A stretch of DNA of 64,000 bases from JBMOMT01 sp049324835 (GTDB taxonomy: Bacteria; Chloroflexota; Anaerolineae; CAYNKW01): positions 1 through 64,000 of the forward strand of contig JBMOMT010000032.1 of NCBI GenBank assembly GCA_049324835.1. Reading direction: 5' to 3'. Positions 1 to 6,390 of the stretch are shown piece by piece (the first letter of the stretch is position 1; every line of letters starts with the position of its first letter). Position numbers and translations under genes: made by a program. The notes beneath the pieces were generated by a model that saw only the letters and a list, made by a program, of their open reading frames with translations, did not search any database and was not told the DNA's origin.

Positions 1-179
1 TCCGACAGAATGTGGCCCAGCCATCCGGTGATCGTCTTGCCCAGGCTGATCCCTTGCCAGTTGCCGTGGGTCACAAAGTGCGCATTCACCAGTTCGGCCA
101 CGCCCATACGATCCATGGAGGCGAGCAGCACTGGAATATCGTCAACCCGTTCAGTGGTTACATCTAGTTTTTCACTCAT
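1..179 (-). CDS. IS1634-type (DUF4277) transposase, N-terminal fragment, cut by window start
   Basis: The minus strand reads from an ATG at 179 into about 59 codons and runs off the window start. The peptide carries the stretch ERVDDIPVLLASMDRMGVAE followed by a THGNWQGISLG motif. I recognise this as the DUF4277 N-terminal domain of IS1634/IS4-type DDE transposases, which bind and move their own element. The element's terminal inverted repeat should lie between 180 and about 235, but its other end is outside the window, so the exact boundary cannot be set. The element abuts a heme-copper oxidase gene that lacks its first helices, which implies insertion into that gene. Confidence 0.82.
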   Translation of the reverse strand, partial: MSEKLDVTTERVDDIPVLLASMDRMGVAELVNAHFVTHGNWQGISLGKTITGWLGHILS

Positions 180-182
180 ACC

Positions 183-1550
183 GTGAGTGTAGCCATTTTT
201 AGAATCTCGTCAAAATTTGAGCGAACCGAGAGAGTCAACTTTTTTCTGCAAATCATCGGCGTGGTGGTGTGCTGGCTTTCCGGCTTTTTCGGGCTGTTCA
301 ACGCCATGTACACCCTCTACTGGCCGCTGCCGGTCAGTTTCGACCGGGTGCCGGTGTGGGGCAGCGTGGCCTTTGCCGTGGGCGCGGCGGCCATCATGGT
401 CAACATTCTGCTCTTCTCTTACAACCTCTTTAGCACCGTACTCAGCAAGAGCAACCCCCGCGCCTACAGCCTGTGGCAATTCCTGCGAGCCGCCTTTGGT
501 TTTTCGCGGCTGATCAAGTGGCTGGGCAAGGAGGACAAGAACGCGCCCAACCTGGACTACAACGGCCTGCCGGTCTTTTTGGTGGCCGTGGCCCGCGGCT
601 CCATCGACACCGTCATCAACGCCGTGGTGCTGCTCAGCGCCGGCGGGTTGATCCTGGTCTATGGCATCGCCGCCCTGCTCAACCATCCCCTCGACCCCGC
701 CGCGGTAGACCCGCTGCTCTACAAGAACTGGTTCTGGTGGGGCCTGGACATGGTGGCCGATGGCAACGCCCTCATCTACACCGCCGGCGTGTGGTACCTG
801 CTCATCCCGCTGCTGGTGGGCCGGGAGCTGTTCGGGGCCAACGTGGTCAAAACGGTCATCATGGTCGATCTGCTGGTCAGCATGGGCGTCTGGAGCCATC
901 ACCTGCTGGGCGATACCTCGCAGCCGATGTGGATGCGCCTGCTTTCCGGGCAGTTTATCACCTGGGGTGAGTTTTTCACCATGGGCCTGACCATTTTCGC
1001 CGCGCTGATGACCGTCTGGCTGGCCCGGCCGGTCAAGTTCACGCCGGCCCTCAAATTCGCCCTGGGCTCCATGTTCGGCTTTATGATGGGCGGCGTCGCC
1101 GGGCTGATCCAGGCCAACGTGGGGCTGAACATGGTGTTTCACAACACCCGCTGGGTGGTGGCGCTGCACGCCCACACCTTTTTGCTCACCGGCGTGGGCA
1201 CCATGCTCTTTGCCGTCATCTATGCCCTGCTGCCCATGCTCACCAGCCTGGAGGTCAAGAGTAAACTGCTGGTGAACGTTCACTTTTGGTTCTGGATGGT
1301 GGGCAACGTGGTCATGGCCTATTCGATGGGCATGGCCGGCTCCAAGGGCATGGTGCGCCGCACGCTCTACGAGAGCAACCAGTACCAGACCTACGAAATG
1401 ATCGCCTGGCTCGCCGGGCTGGTGGTGGCGGTCGGATTTCTGGCCTTTCTGATCAACGTCATCCACACCCTGGGGCTCACCAACGTGCTGGGCCTGTTCC
1501 TGCCGGAAAAGTGGTTGACCCGGCGCCAACCGGCTGCCGCAGAAGCGTAA
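183..1550 (+). CDS. Heme-copper oxidase / NO reductase-like subunit I, 5' part missing (IS-interrupted)
   Basis: This 455-aa integral membrane protein has about ten helices matching TM III-XII of heme-copper oxidase subunit I. TM VII has the CuB histidine pair (VWSHHLLG, about residues 237-244). TM X has the two heme ligands (ALHAH, about residues 328-332). TM XI begins with HFWFWMVG. TM VI has D-x3-D (WWGLDMVADG) exactly where NO reductases have H-x3-E and oxygen reductases H-x3-Y, so a CuB histidine is replaced by Asp. No His occurs in the first 130 residues, so TM I-II with the low-spin heme ligand is missing. The formal GTG start at 183 has no ribosome-binding site and lies four bases from the divergent transposase start, so the reading frame is probably the 3' part of a gene split by the IS. 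It may be non-functional. An atypical NOR family is more likely than an oxygen reductase. Confidence 0.75.
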   Translation: MSVAIFRISSKFERTERVNFFLQIIGVVVCWLSGFFGLFNAMYTLYWPLPVSFDRVPVWGSVAFAVGAAAIMVNILLFSYNLFSTVLSKSNPRAYSLWQFLRAAFGFSRLIKWLGKEDKNAPNLDYNGLPVFLVAVARGSIDTVINAVVLLSAGGLILVYGIAALLNHPLDPAAVDPLLYKNWFWWGLDMVADGNALIYTAGVWYLLIPLLVGRELFGANVVKTVIMVDLLVSMGVWSHHLLGDTSQPMWMRLLSGQFITWGEFFTMGLTIFAALMTVWLARPVKFTPALKFALGSMFGFMMGGVAGLIQANVGLNMVFHNTRWVVALHAHTFLLTGVGTMLFAVIYALLPMLTSLEVKSKLLVNVHFWFWMVGNVVMAYSMGMAGSKGMVRRTLYESNQYQTYEMIAWLAGLVVAVGFLAFLINVIHTLGLTNVLGLFLPEKWLTRRQPAAAEA

Positions 1551-1566
1551 ACCGCGCCTGTAACAA

Positions 1567-1602
1567 AACGAGGGAAAAACCACCGGTGGCTTTTCCCTCG
1601 TT
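1567..1602. terminator. Bidirectional hairpin terminator
   Basis: A perfect 12-bp stem (AACGAGGGAAAA pairing with TTTTCCCTCGTT) encloses a loop that is itself palindromic (CCACCGGTGG). T runs follow on both strands. It lies between two convergent genes (stops at 1550 and 1619-1623), so it can end transcription from both sides. Confidence 0.8.
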
Positions 1603-1620
1603 TGTGTCGCTGGTGATGCC

Positions 1621-2109
1621 TCACACTGGCGGCGACGCCGCCAGAGCCGCGCTAAAGCCACTCAGCAACAGCACGCCGATGCCCAACGCCATGTTCAGAA
1701 ACAGCAGCCCGGCGCTCAGCTTTTCCCGGGCGGGCGATTGAGACTGCCGCCGCCCCAGCACCAGACTGCGGTACAGAGCGACCGCCACCATGAGCAGCAT
1801 CAAGAGGTGCTTGACCGCCAGCACCGCCGAGTAGCGGTTGGCAAAACTGAACAACCCCTGGAAGGCCGCCGTTCGATTGCTCAACAACAAGCCGGTCAGC
1901 GCCAGGCCCACGATGCTGCCATAGACCAGCCAGCTCAGCCGCTTTTGGATGGTATCCATCAACTGCTTCATTTGCGGGCCTTTGCCCAGCACTTTTCGGG
2001 CAGAGGGCATCACACTCAGGCCCAGGGTGATCAACCCGCCCACCCAGACGGCGGTGAACAGGCTATGCAAAAAGGTGATCAAAGCAAAGACGATCTGTTT
2101 GGTCGGCAT
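1621..2109 (-). CDS. CopD-like four-helix membrane protein
   Basis: This 162-aa protein has four hydrophobic helices. The first contains an FLHSLFTAVWVGGL motif with an H and W-x-G typical of the CopD/copper-resistance and related heme-associated membrane families. A later helix contains AVKHLLMLLMV, with a second conserved His. The start at 2109 is chosen because AAGGAG sits 7 bases upstream; an upstream in-frame codon would add a non-conserved tail. The role is probably copper or heme handling in the cytoplasmic membrane, consistent with the convergent heme-copper oxidase gene, but substrate and direction are not visible from sequence. Confidence 0.6.
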   Translation of the reverse strand: MPTKQIVFALITFLHSLFTAVWVGGLITLGLSVMPSARKVLGKGPQMKQLMDTIQKRLSWLVYGSIVGLALTGLLLSNRTAAFQGLFSFANRYSAVLAVKHLLMLLMVAVALYRSLVLGRRQSQSPAREKLSAGLLFLNMALGIGVLLLSGFSAALAASPPV

Positions 2110-2209
2110 GGGACTCGCTCCTTGTGTCACTGAAAAAACTCGGTTCTTTTTTCCAGTATACCACCACAACGACGCCCTGTCGCCGACTTTTGTCGGATTT
2201 GAGAGACTG

Positions 2210-2902
2210 TTATCCCTCCAGCATGGCTTTGCCTTCCAGCGCCGGGCGGTCGAGTATCTCGATTCGATGTCGCTCCACCCGGATGAGCCCTTCCTCGGCC
2301 AGCTTGCGCAGCACCCGATTCAGCACATCGGGCACGGTGCCGATGCGCGCCGCCATCTCGGCCTGGGTGGCCCAACGGGGCCGGTGGAGGGCTCCCGCAT
2401 GCCTCTGCTCCAGCAAAAAACGGGCCAACCGGGCTTCCACCGTGCGCAGGGAGAGATCCTCCACCAGTGAGGTGAGATACAGCACGCGGCGGGCCAGGCT
2501 CTGCGTCACCACCCGCGCCAGATGCAGGTTTTCCTCCAACAACCGCAGCAAGACCTGCCGCGGAATGACCCAGACCGTCGAAGGCTCCAGGGCCACCACC
2601 GTGACCAGGTTGGTCGAATCGGCCAGCACGGTGATCTCGTTGAACGTATCCCCTGGCCCCATAAAACGCACGATCTGCTCCCGCCCGGCGGCCGAGATTT
2701 TGACCGACTTGAGCCAGCCCTCTTGCAGCACATAGAGCCCGGTGCAAGGCTCACCCTCGACAAAGACCACTTCATCGGCGGTGTGACGCCGCTGCACCGC
2801 CGCCCCGGCAATCGACGCCAGCGTGGCTGCATCCAGCCCGGCAAAATAGGGCACCGTCGATAGCATCTCGATGGCTGCCCCGCGCATTTCCGGATGCCTC
2901 AT
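2210..2902 (-). CDS. Crp/Fnr-family transcriptional regulator
   Basis: This 230-aa protein has an N-terminal cyclic-nucleotide-type beta-roll (about residues 15-120), a long dimerisation helix, and a C-terminal winged helix whose recognition region reads TQAEMAARIGTVPDVLNRVL. There is no N-terminal Cys cluster, so it is not a classical Fe-S Fnr. DNR/NNR-like NO sensors and CooA are also Cys-poor members, so gas sensing is possible given the neighbouring NOR-like gene, but this is inference. The ATG at 2902 is preceded by a GGAGAGGGGG tract about 12 bases upstream. Two further in-frame Met codons (residues 6 and 13) could be the true start. Confidence 0.88.
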   Translation of the reverse strand: MRHPEMRGAAIEMLSTVPYFAGLDAATLASIAGAAVQRRHTADEVVFVEGEPCTGLYVLQEGWLKSVKISAAGREQIVRFMGPGDTFNEITVLADSTNLVTVVALEPSTVWVIPRQVLLRLLEENLHLARVVTQSLARRVLYLTSLVEDLSLRTVEARLARFLLEQRHAGALHRPRWATQAEMAARIGTVPDVLNRVLRKLAEEGLIRVERHRIEILDRPALEGKAMLEG

Positions 2903-2969
2903 CGTGCTTGCATCCCCCTCTCCGATCAGACTACAAAGATGATAAGCCACAACGCACAGATTGTCAAAC

Positions 2970-3602
2970 TCACCTGGATTCCAACAACTCGATGACCCTA
3001 TCCAGCAGGGCGCTGCTCTTGCTGCTGCCGCTGCTGCTGCTAACCTCTTCCCCGCTGGCGACGCGGGTGGCCTCGCGGTCTTCTTGGGGCAGGTCGCGGT
3101 TGCGCGTGCTCTGCGGCGTGACGTCCGGCTCTGGTGTTTTGACTTCGGTGATGCCCACCTCGATGTAGAATTCTTGCAGGCTGGCGTTGGTCAGGCGCAT
3201 CGCGGCGATGGCGCCGATCTGTTCCGGCGTCATGGTCTCGATGATCTGGTTCTGCACGGCCTCTGTCTCTTCCTCCGCGGCGGTGCCGCTGGCGGTGAGG
3301 GCGGCATAAGCCCGCCACAGCACCAGCAGCTCCCCGGCCTGCTCCGAGGTCACGGCCTGGGCTGTGTCTTGCAGGCGCAGCGTGCCCAGCAAAAGCTGGT
3401 TCTTGATCGTCAGCGCGTCGTCATAGGTGTCTGTGAGGGCTGCGGCTGCTGTCTCGCCGGCGGGCGTTGCTGTGGCGGCCGGGGTCGCTTCAGCGCCGGT
3501 CTTATCCGCCGGAGCGGGTGTCGCGCCGCCGCAGGCGGCCATGGTCAGGGCCAGCAGGCTCACCAGGAGGGTGAGAGTGAGGGTAAAGAGTTTGTTTTTC
3601 AT
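2970..3602 (-). CDS. Lipoprotein of unknown family, efflux-operon paralogue 1
   Basis: This 210-aa protein has a lipoprotein signal ending at LALTMAAC (Cys at about residue 24) and a Thr/Pro/Ala-rich linker. A helical domain follows with YDDALTIKNQLLLGTLRL and a later MTPEQIGAIAAMRLT motif. The tail is charged and Ser-rich, ending LLDRVIELLE. It is clearly paralogous to the next upstream gene (3842-4417), sharing the same motif order. I do not recognise a named family. It is probably anchored on the outer face of the membrane and helps, or is cleared by, the neighbouring MacAB-like pump. The start has an AAAGGA site. A MITE inserted just upstream (3627-3774) separates it from the rest of the operon. 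Confidence 0.72.
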   Translation of the reverse strand: MKNKLFTLTLTLLVSLLALTMAACGGATPAPADKTGAEATPAATATPAGETAAAALTDTYDDALTIKNQLLLGTLRLQDTAQAVTSEQAGELLVLWRAYAALTASGTAAEEETEAVQNQIIETMTPEQIGAIAAMRLTNASLQEFYIEVGITEVKTPEPDVTPQSTRNRDLPQEDREATRVASGEEVSSSSGSSKSSALLDRVIELLESR

Positions 3603-3618
3603 GATTTTTCCTTTTGTT

Positions 3619-3626
3619 TATTGGGA
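3619..3626. repeat. Target-site duplication of MITE copy 1, left
   Basis: TATTGGGA directly abuts the left end of the MITE and is repeated exactly at 3775-3782. Confidence 0.85.
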
Positions 3627-3774
3627 GTAACTGCTCAGCCTACCCTCCCGCAGGCTGAAATCGGTTATCCTGTGCCACAATTTAGCCGACTGGGCCCGGT
3701 AAATCTGCAAAATGTAGCGGCACAAGAAAGCACGGCATGCCCCTACCAGAGCCTGCGGCAGGGTGAGCAGTTAC
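3627..3774. mobile_element. MITE copy 1 (IS66-type ends, 8-bp target duplication)
   Basis: This 148-bp non-coding element begins GTAACTGCTCA and ends TGAGCAGTTAC. The inverted repeats extend inward through a shared CCCTCCCGCAGGCT-like segment (about 25 bp, imperfect). It is flanked by a perfect 8-bp direct repeat TATTGGGA (3619-3626 and 3775-3782), the mark of transposition. GTAA/TTAC ends with 8-bp duplications are typical of the IS66 family, so I infer cross-mobilisation by an IS66-type transposase elsewhere in the genome. A related copy is at 19269-19395. Confidence 0.85.
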
Positions 3775-3782
3775 TATTGGGA
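3775..3782. repeat. Target-site duplication of MITE copy 1, right
   Basis: TATTGGGA directly follows the right end of the MITE and matches the left flank exactly. Confidence 0.85.
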
Positions 3783-3804
3783 GGCCTTTTCATCATTCGC
3801 GCCA

Positions 3805-3835
3805 CCCTTGCAAAGGTTACACACCTTTGCAAGGG
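3805..3835 (-). terminator. Hairpin after the second lipoprotein gene
   Basis: A perfect 12-bp stem (CCCTTGCAAAGG / CCTTTGCAAGGG) with a 7-base loop lies 7 bases beyond the stop of the minus-strand lipoprotein gene at 3842. There is no strong T run, so it may be an mRNA-stabilising hairpin or a weak terminator separating the two lipoprotein genes. Confidence 0.55.
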
Positions 3836-3841
3836 GCAGAA

Positions 3842-4417
3842 TTAGCCGTTGGCCCGTTTTTCCAACAATTCGATCAGTTCGTCCAGCAGCGCTTCGCTGG
3901 CGCCGGTAGTATTTTGCACATCTTTTTCGGCCTGGCGGGTGGCCCGCTCTTCGGGACTCAGGTTCTGCCCCTGACCGCGCTGGCTGCTGCCTTCACCGTC
4001 GCCGGTGCCGGTCGAGAGACCCAGCGCCTGGGCCATTTCCTGGTTAGCCGCGCGGGTGAGCTGCATGGCGACGATGGCCTCGATCTGGGCCGGCGTCATG
4101 GCCCCCTGAATCTGGTTCAGCACGGCATCGGCCTCTTCTGTGGCGCCGGTGCCGCTGCGCGTCAGGCTGCGAGAGGCCTGCCACAGCGGCAGCAGCTCCC
4201 GCGCCTGCTGTGGTGTGACCGCGTCGGCGGTCCCTTCGAGCCTGAGCGTGCCCAGCGTCAACTGGGAGCGGATCGAGAGCGCGTCGGGATAGGTGTCGTT
4301 CAGAGCGGCGGCGGAGGCCGTCTGCCCGGCGGCCGGCGGCTCGCTGCCGCTGCCGCAGCCGGCGGCGGTCAACACGAGGACCAGAGATAGAATGTTCAGA
4401 ATGAGGCTGCGTTTCAT
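3842..4417 (-). CDS. Lipoprotein of unknown family, efflux-operon paralogue 2
   Basis: This 191-aa protein has a lipoprotein signal ending LVLTAAGC, then a helical domain with YPDALSIRSQLTLGTLRLEG, an LLPLWQ motif and MTPAQIEAIVAMQLT. The tail is polar, ending LLDELIELLEKR. Every motif has a counterpart in the adjacent paralogue at 2970-3602, so the pair arose by tandem duplication. The start at 4417 has AAGGAG seven bases upstream. It lies 31 bp downstream of the MacB-type permease gene on the same strand, so it is very probably an operon partner acting outside the cytoplasmic membrane. The family name is unknown to me. Confidence 0.75.
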   Translation of the reverse strand: MKRSLILNILSLVLVLTAAGCGSGSEPPAAGQTASAAALNDTYPDALSIRSQLTLGTLRLEGTADAVTPQQARELLPLWQASRSLTRSGTGATEEADAVLNQIQGAMTPAQIEAIVAMQLTRAANQEMAQALGLSTGTGDGEGSSQRGQGQNLSPEERATRQAEKDVQNTTGASEALLDELIELLEKRANG

Positions 4418-4448
4418 GTTTTGTCTCCTTGGATGTCGGTAAACGATG

Positions 4449-5654
4449 TCATTCGTGCCGCAGGGCCACGATGGGATCCAACTGGGCGGCCTTGTTGGCC
4501 GGAAAAAAGCCGAAAAAGATGCCCACCACTGCCGCCGAACCAAAGGCCAGGATAATCGAGCCTGGCACCATGACGGTCCGCATTTCGGCCACCTGCCCGA
4601 AAATCCAGGCGCCGCCCACGCCGGCGACCACACCAATGAGGCCGCCCACCAGGCTCAGCAGCAGCGCTTCGATGAGAAACTGCCAGCGAACGTCGCTGGG
4701 TCTGGCCCCCACGGACTGGCGAATGCCGATCTCGCGGGTGCGCTCGGTGACGCTGACCAGCATGATGTTCATGATGCCGATGCCGCCCACCAGCAGCGAC
4801 ACGCCGGCCACCCAGCCCAGCAGCGCGCGGAACGCCGCCGTGGTGGCCTCCTGGGTGTCGATGATGTCTTGTTGGGTCTGCACCGTAAAGTCCGGGTTCT
4901 CCAACGTCACGTCGTGGCGGCGGGCCAGCAGGCTTTCGATCTGCAAGATGACGCTGTCCATGTCTTCCTGGCTCTCCGCCTGGGTATAGATGGTCTTGAC
5001 TTTATCGTCGCCCAGGGCGGAGGGCATGAATTTCTGGAAAACAACCGTGATGGGGATATAGACCCGCCCGTCGTAATCCACGTCGGCCACCATGCCCTTT
5101 TCTTCCATCACGCCGACGACGGTGAACTTGGTGGCGTCGATGGTGATACTCTGGCCGACGGCGTACTCGTCGCCAAAGAGGTCCTGGGCGATGCCATAAC
5201 CCAGCACGGCCACCTTGACGGCGCGGTCGACTTCGGCCTGGTTGAAAAAGCGGCCATCCTCCACCGGCACATCACGCACGGTGGGAAAGTCGGTGGTGGT
5301 GCCCAGGATGGTGGTCTCGATGGCCATGCTGCCCACTTTGACCGTCTGCGGCGCGGGCGATTGCTCGGCGGCGACGCCGGTGATGTTTTCGATTTCCAGG
5401 GCGATGGCCTCCACGTCGTCATAGATCAGCGTCTTGGACGCGCCCGGCACACCGCGCCTGGCCGAGACGATGATCAGGTTGGCTCCCAGGCTGTTGATCT
5501 GATCGGCGATGGTCGCCTCGGTGCCGGCGCTGACGGCGACCATGATGATGACGGCGGCCACGCCGATGATGATGCCCAGCATGGTGAGCAACGAGCGCAC
5601 TTTGTTGCTGGCGATGCCTTCCCAGGCAACGCTCATAATCTCTGACAGGTTCAT
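4449..5654 (-). CDS. MacB-type ABC transporter permease (FtsX/MacB fold)
   Basis: This 401-aa permease has the MacB layout. An N-terminal helix (about residues 20-42, LLTMLGIIIGVAAVIIM) is followed by a large extracytoplasmic MacB_PCD domain (about 45-270), and three helices close the C-terminus with the FtsX-type motif RTREIGIRQSVGAR. It forms a mechanotransmission-type transporter with the ATPase encoded one base upstream and the membrane-fusion protein before it. The likely role is export of a drug, peptide or lipid substrate across the envelope. The ATG at 5654 has GAGGAGG six bases upstream, so a 14-residue upstream extension is rejected. Confidence 0.93.
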   Translation of the reverse strand: MNLSEIMSVAWEGIASNKVRSLLTMLGIIIGVAAVIIMVAVSAGTEATIADQINSLGANLIIVSARRGVPGASKTLIYDDVEAIALEIENITGVAAEQSPAPQTVKVGSMAIETTILGTTTDFPTVRDVPVEDGRFFNQAEVDRAVKVAVLGYGIAQDLFGDEYAVGQSITIDATKFTVVGVMEEKGMVADVDYDGRVYIPITVVFQKFMPSALGDDKVKTIYTQAESQEDMDSVILQIESLLARRHDVTLENPDFTVQTQQDIIDTQEATTAAFRALLGWVAGVSLLVGGIGIMNIMLVSVTERTREIGIRQSVGARPSDVRWQFLIEALLLSLVGGLIGVVAGVGGAWIFGQVAEMRTVMVPGSIILAFGSAAVVGIFFGFFPANKAAQLDPIVALRHE

Positions 5655-5655
5655 C

Positions 5656-6390
5656 TCAGTCCTCCTCGCTGCTCTGCGCGCAGCGGCCCGCGCCATTACG
5701 CCCGTCGGATTCGATCAACCCGTCGCGGACGCAGATGACCCGCTGGGTGTGAGCGGCGATGTCCGGCTCGTGCGTGACCATGACGATGGTGCGGCCGCGA
5801 TCGTGCAACTGGTGCAGAATGTCCATGATCTCGTGACTGGAGCGGGTGTCCAGGTTGCCGGTGGGCTCGTCGGCCAGGATGAGCACCGGGTCGTTGACCA
5901 GGGCGCGGGCGATGGCCACCCGCTGCCGCTGGCCGCCGGAAAGCTCGCTGGGCAGGTGGTGCACCCGGTCGGCCAGGCCCACCGATTCCAGCGCGGCCAG
6001 GGCGGTTTCTTCTCGCGCCTGCGGGTGGCGATGGTTCTCGCGGTTGTACAGAAGCGGCAGCATCACGTTTTTGAGCGCCGTGGTGCGCGAGAGCAGGTTA
6101 TAGGACTGAAAGATGAAACCCAGCTTTTGGCTGCGAACCTCGGCCAGCTGGCGTTTGCCCAGCCCGCTGACGTCGGCGCCATCCAGGATATAGTGTCCGT
6201 CTGAAGGGCGATCCAGGCAGCCGAGGATGTTCATCAGCGTGCTTTTGCCGGAGCCAGAGGGCCCCATGACGGCCACGAACTCGCCGGGATCGATGCGGAT
6301 GTCGACGCCGCCCAGGGCGGTCACCGCGATCTCACCCATGCCATAGACTTTGGTCAGGTTGTTTGTTTGGATGATGGGTTGCGTTTGCAT
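5656..6390 (-). CDS. MacB/LolD-type ABC transporter ATPase
   Basis: This 244-aa nucleotide-binding subunit has Walker A GPSGSGKS (about residues 43-50), Q-loop FIFQSYNLL, signature LSGGQRQRVAIARAL, Walker B LILADEPTGNLD and switch His in VTHE. The motif set, including PTGNLDT, is that of the MacB/LolD/FtsE class. Its ATG overlaps the stop of the membrane-fusion gene by one base (TAATG) and its stop lies one base before the permease start, indicating tight translational coupling. It energises the 4449-5654 permease. Confidence 0.95.
   Translation of the reverse strand: MQTQPIIQTNNLTKVYGMGEIAVTALGGVDIRIDPGEFVAVMGPSGSGKSTLMNILGCLDRPSDGHYILDGADVSGLGKRQLAEVRSQKLGFIFQSYNLLSRTTALKNVMLPLLYNRENHRHPQAREETALAALESVGLADRVHHLPSELSGGQRQRVAIARALVNDPVLILADEPTGNLDTRSSHEIMDILHQLHDRGRTIVMVTHEPDIAAHTQRVICVRDGLIESDGRNGAGRCAQSSEED

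Noticed and set aside
210..1661. A 483-codon open frame antisense to the oxidase-like gene
   Set aside because: His/Gln/Arg-rich composition typical of a mirror frame in GC-rich coding DNA; no initiation signal, and the plus strand encodes a clear membrane protein with family motifs.
4446..5645. Long plus-strand frame opposite the MacB-type permease
   Set aside because: Asp/Gly/His-rich mirror of the permease codons with no recognisable domain or ribosome-binding site.
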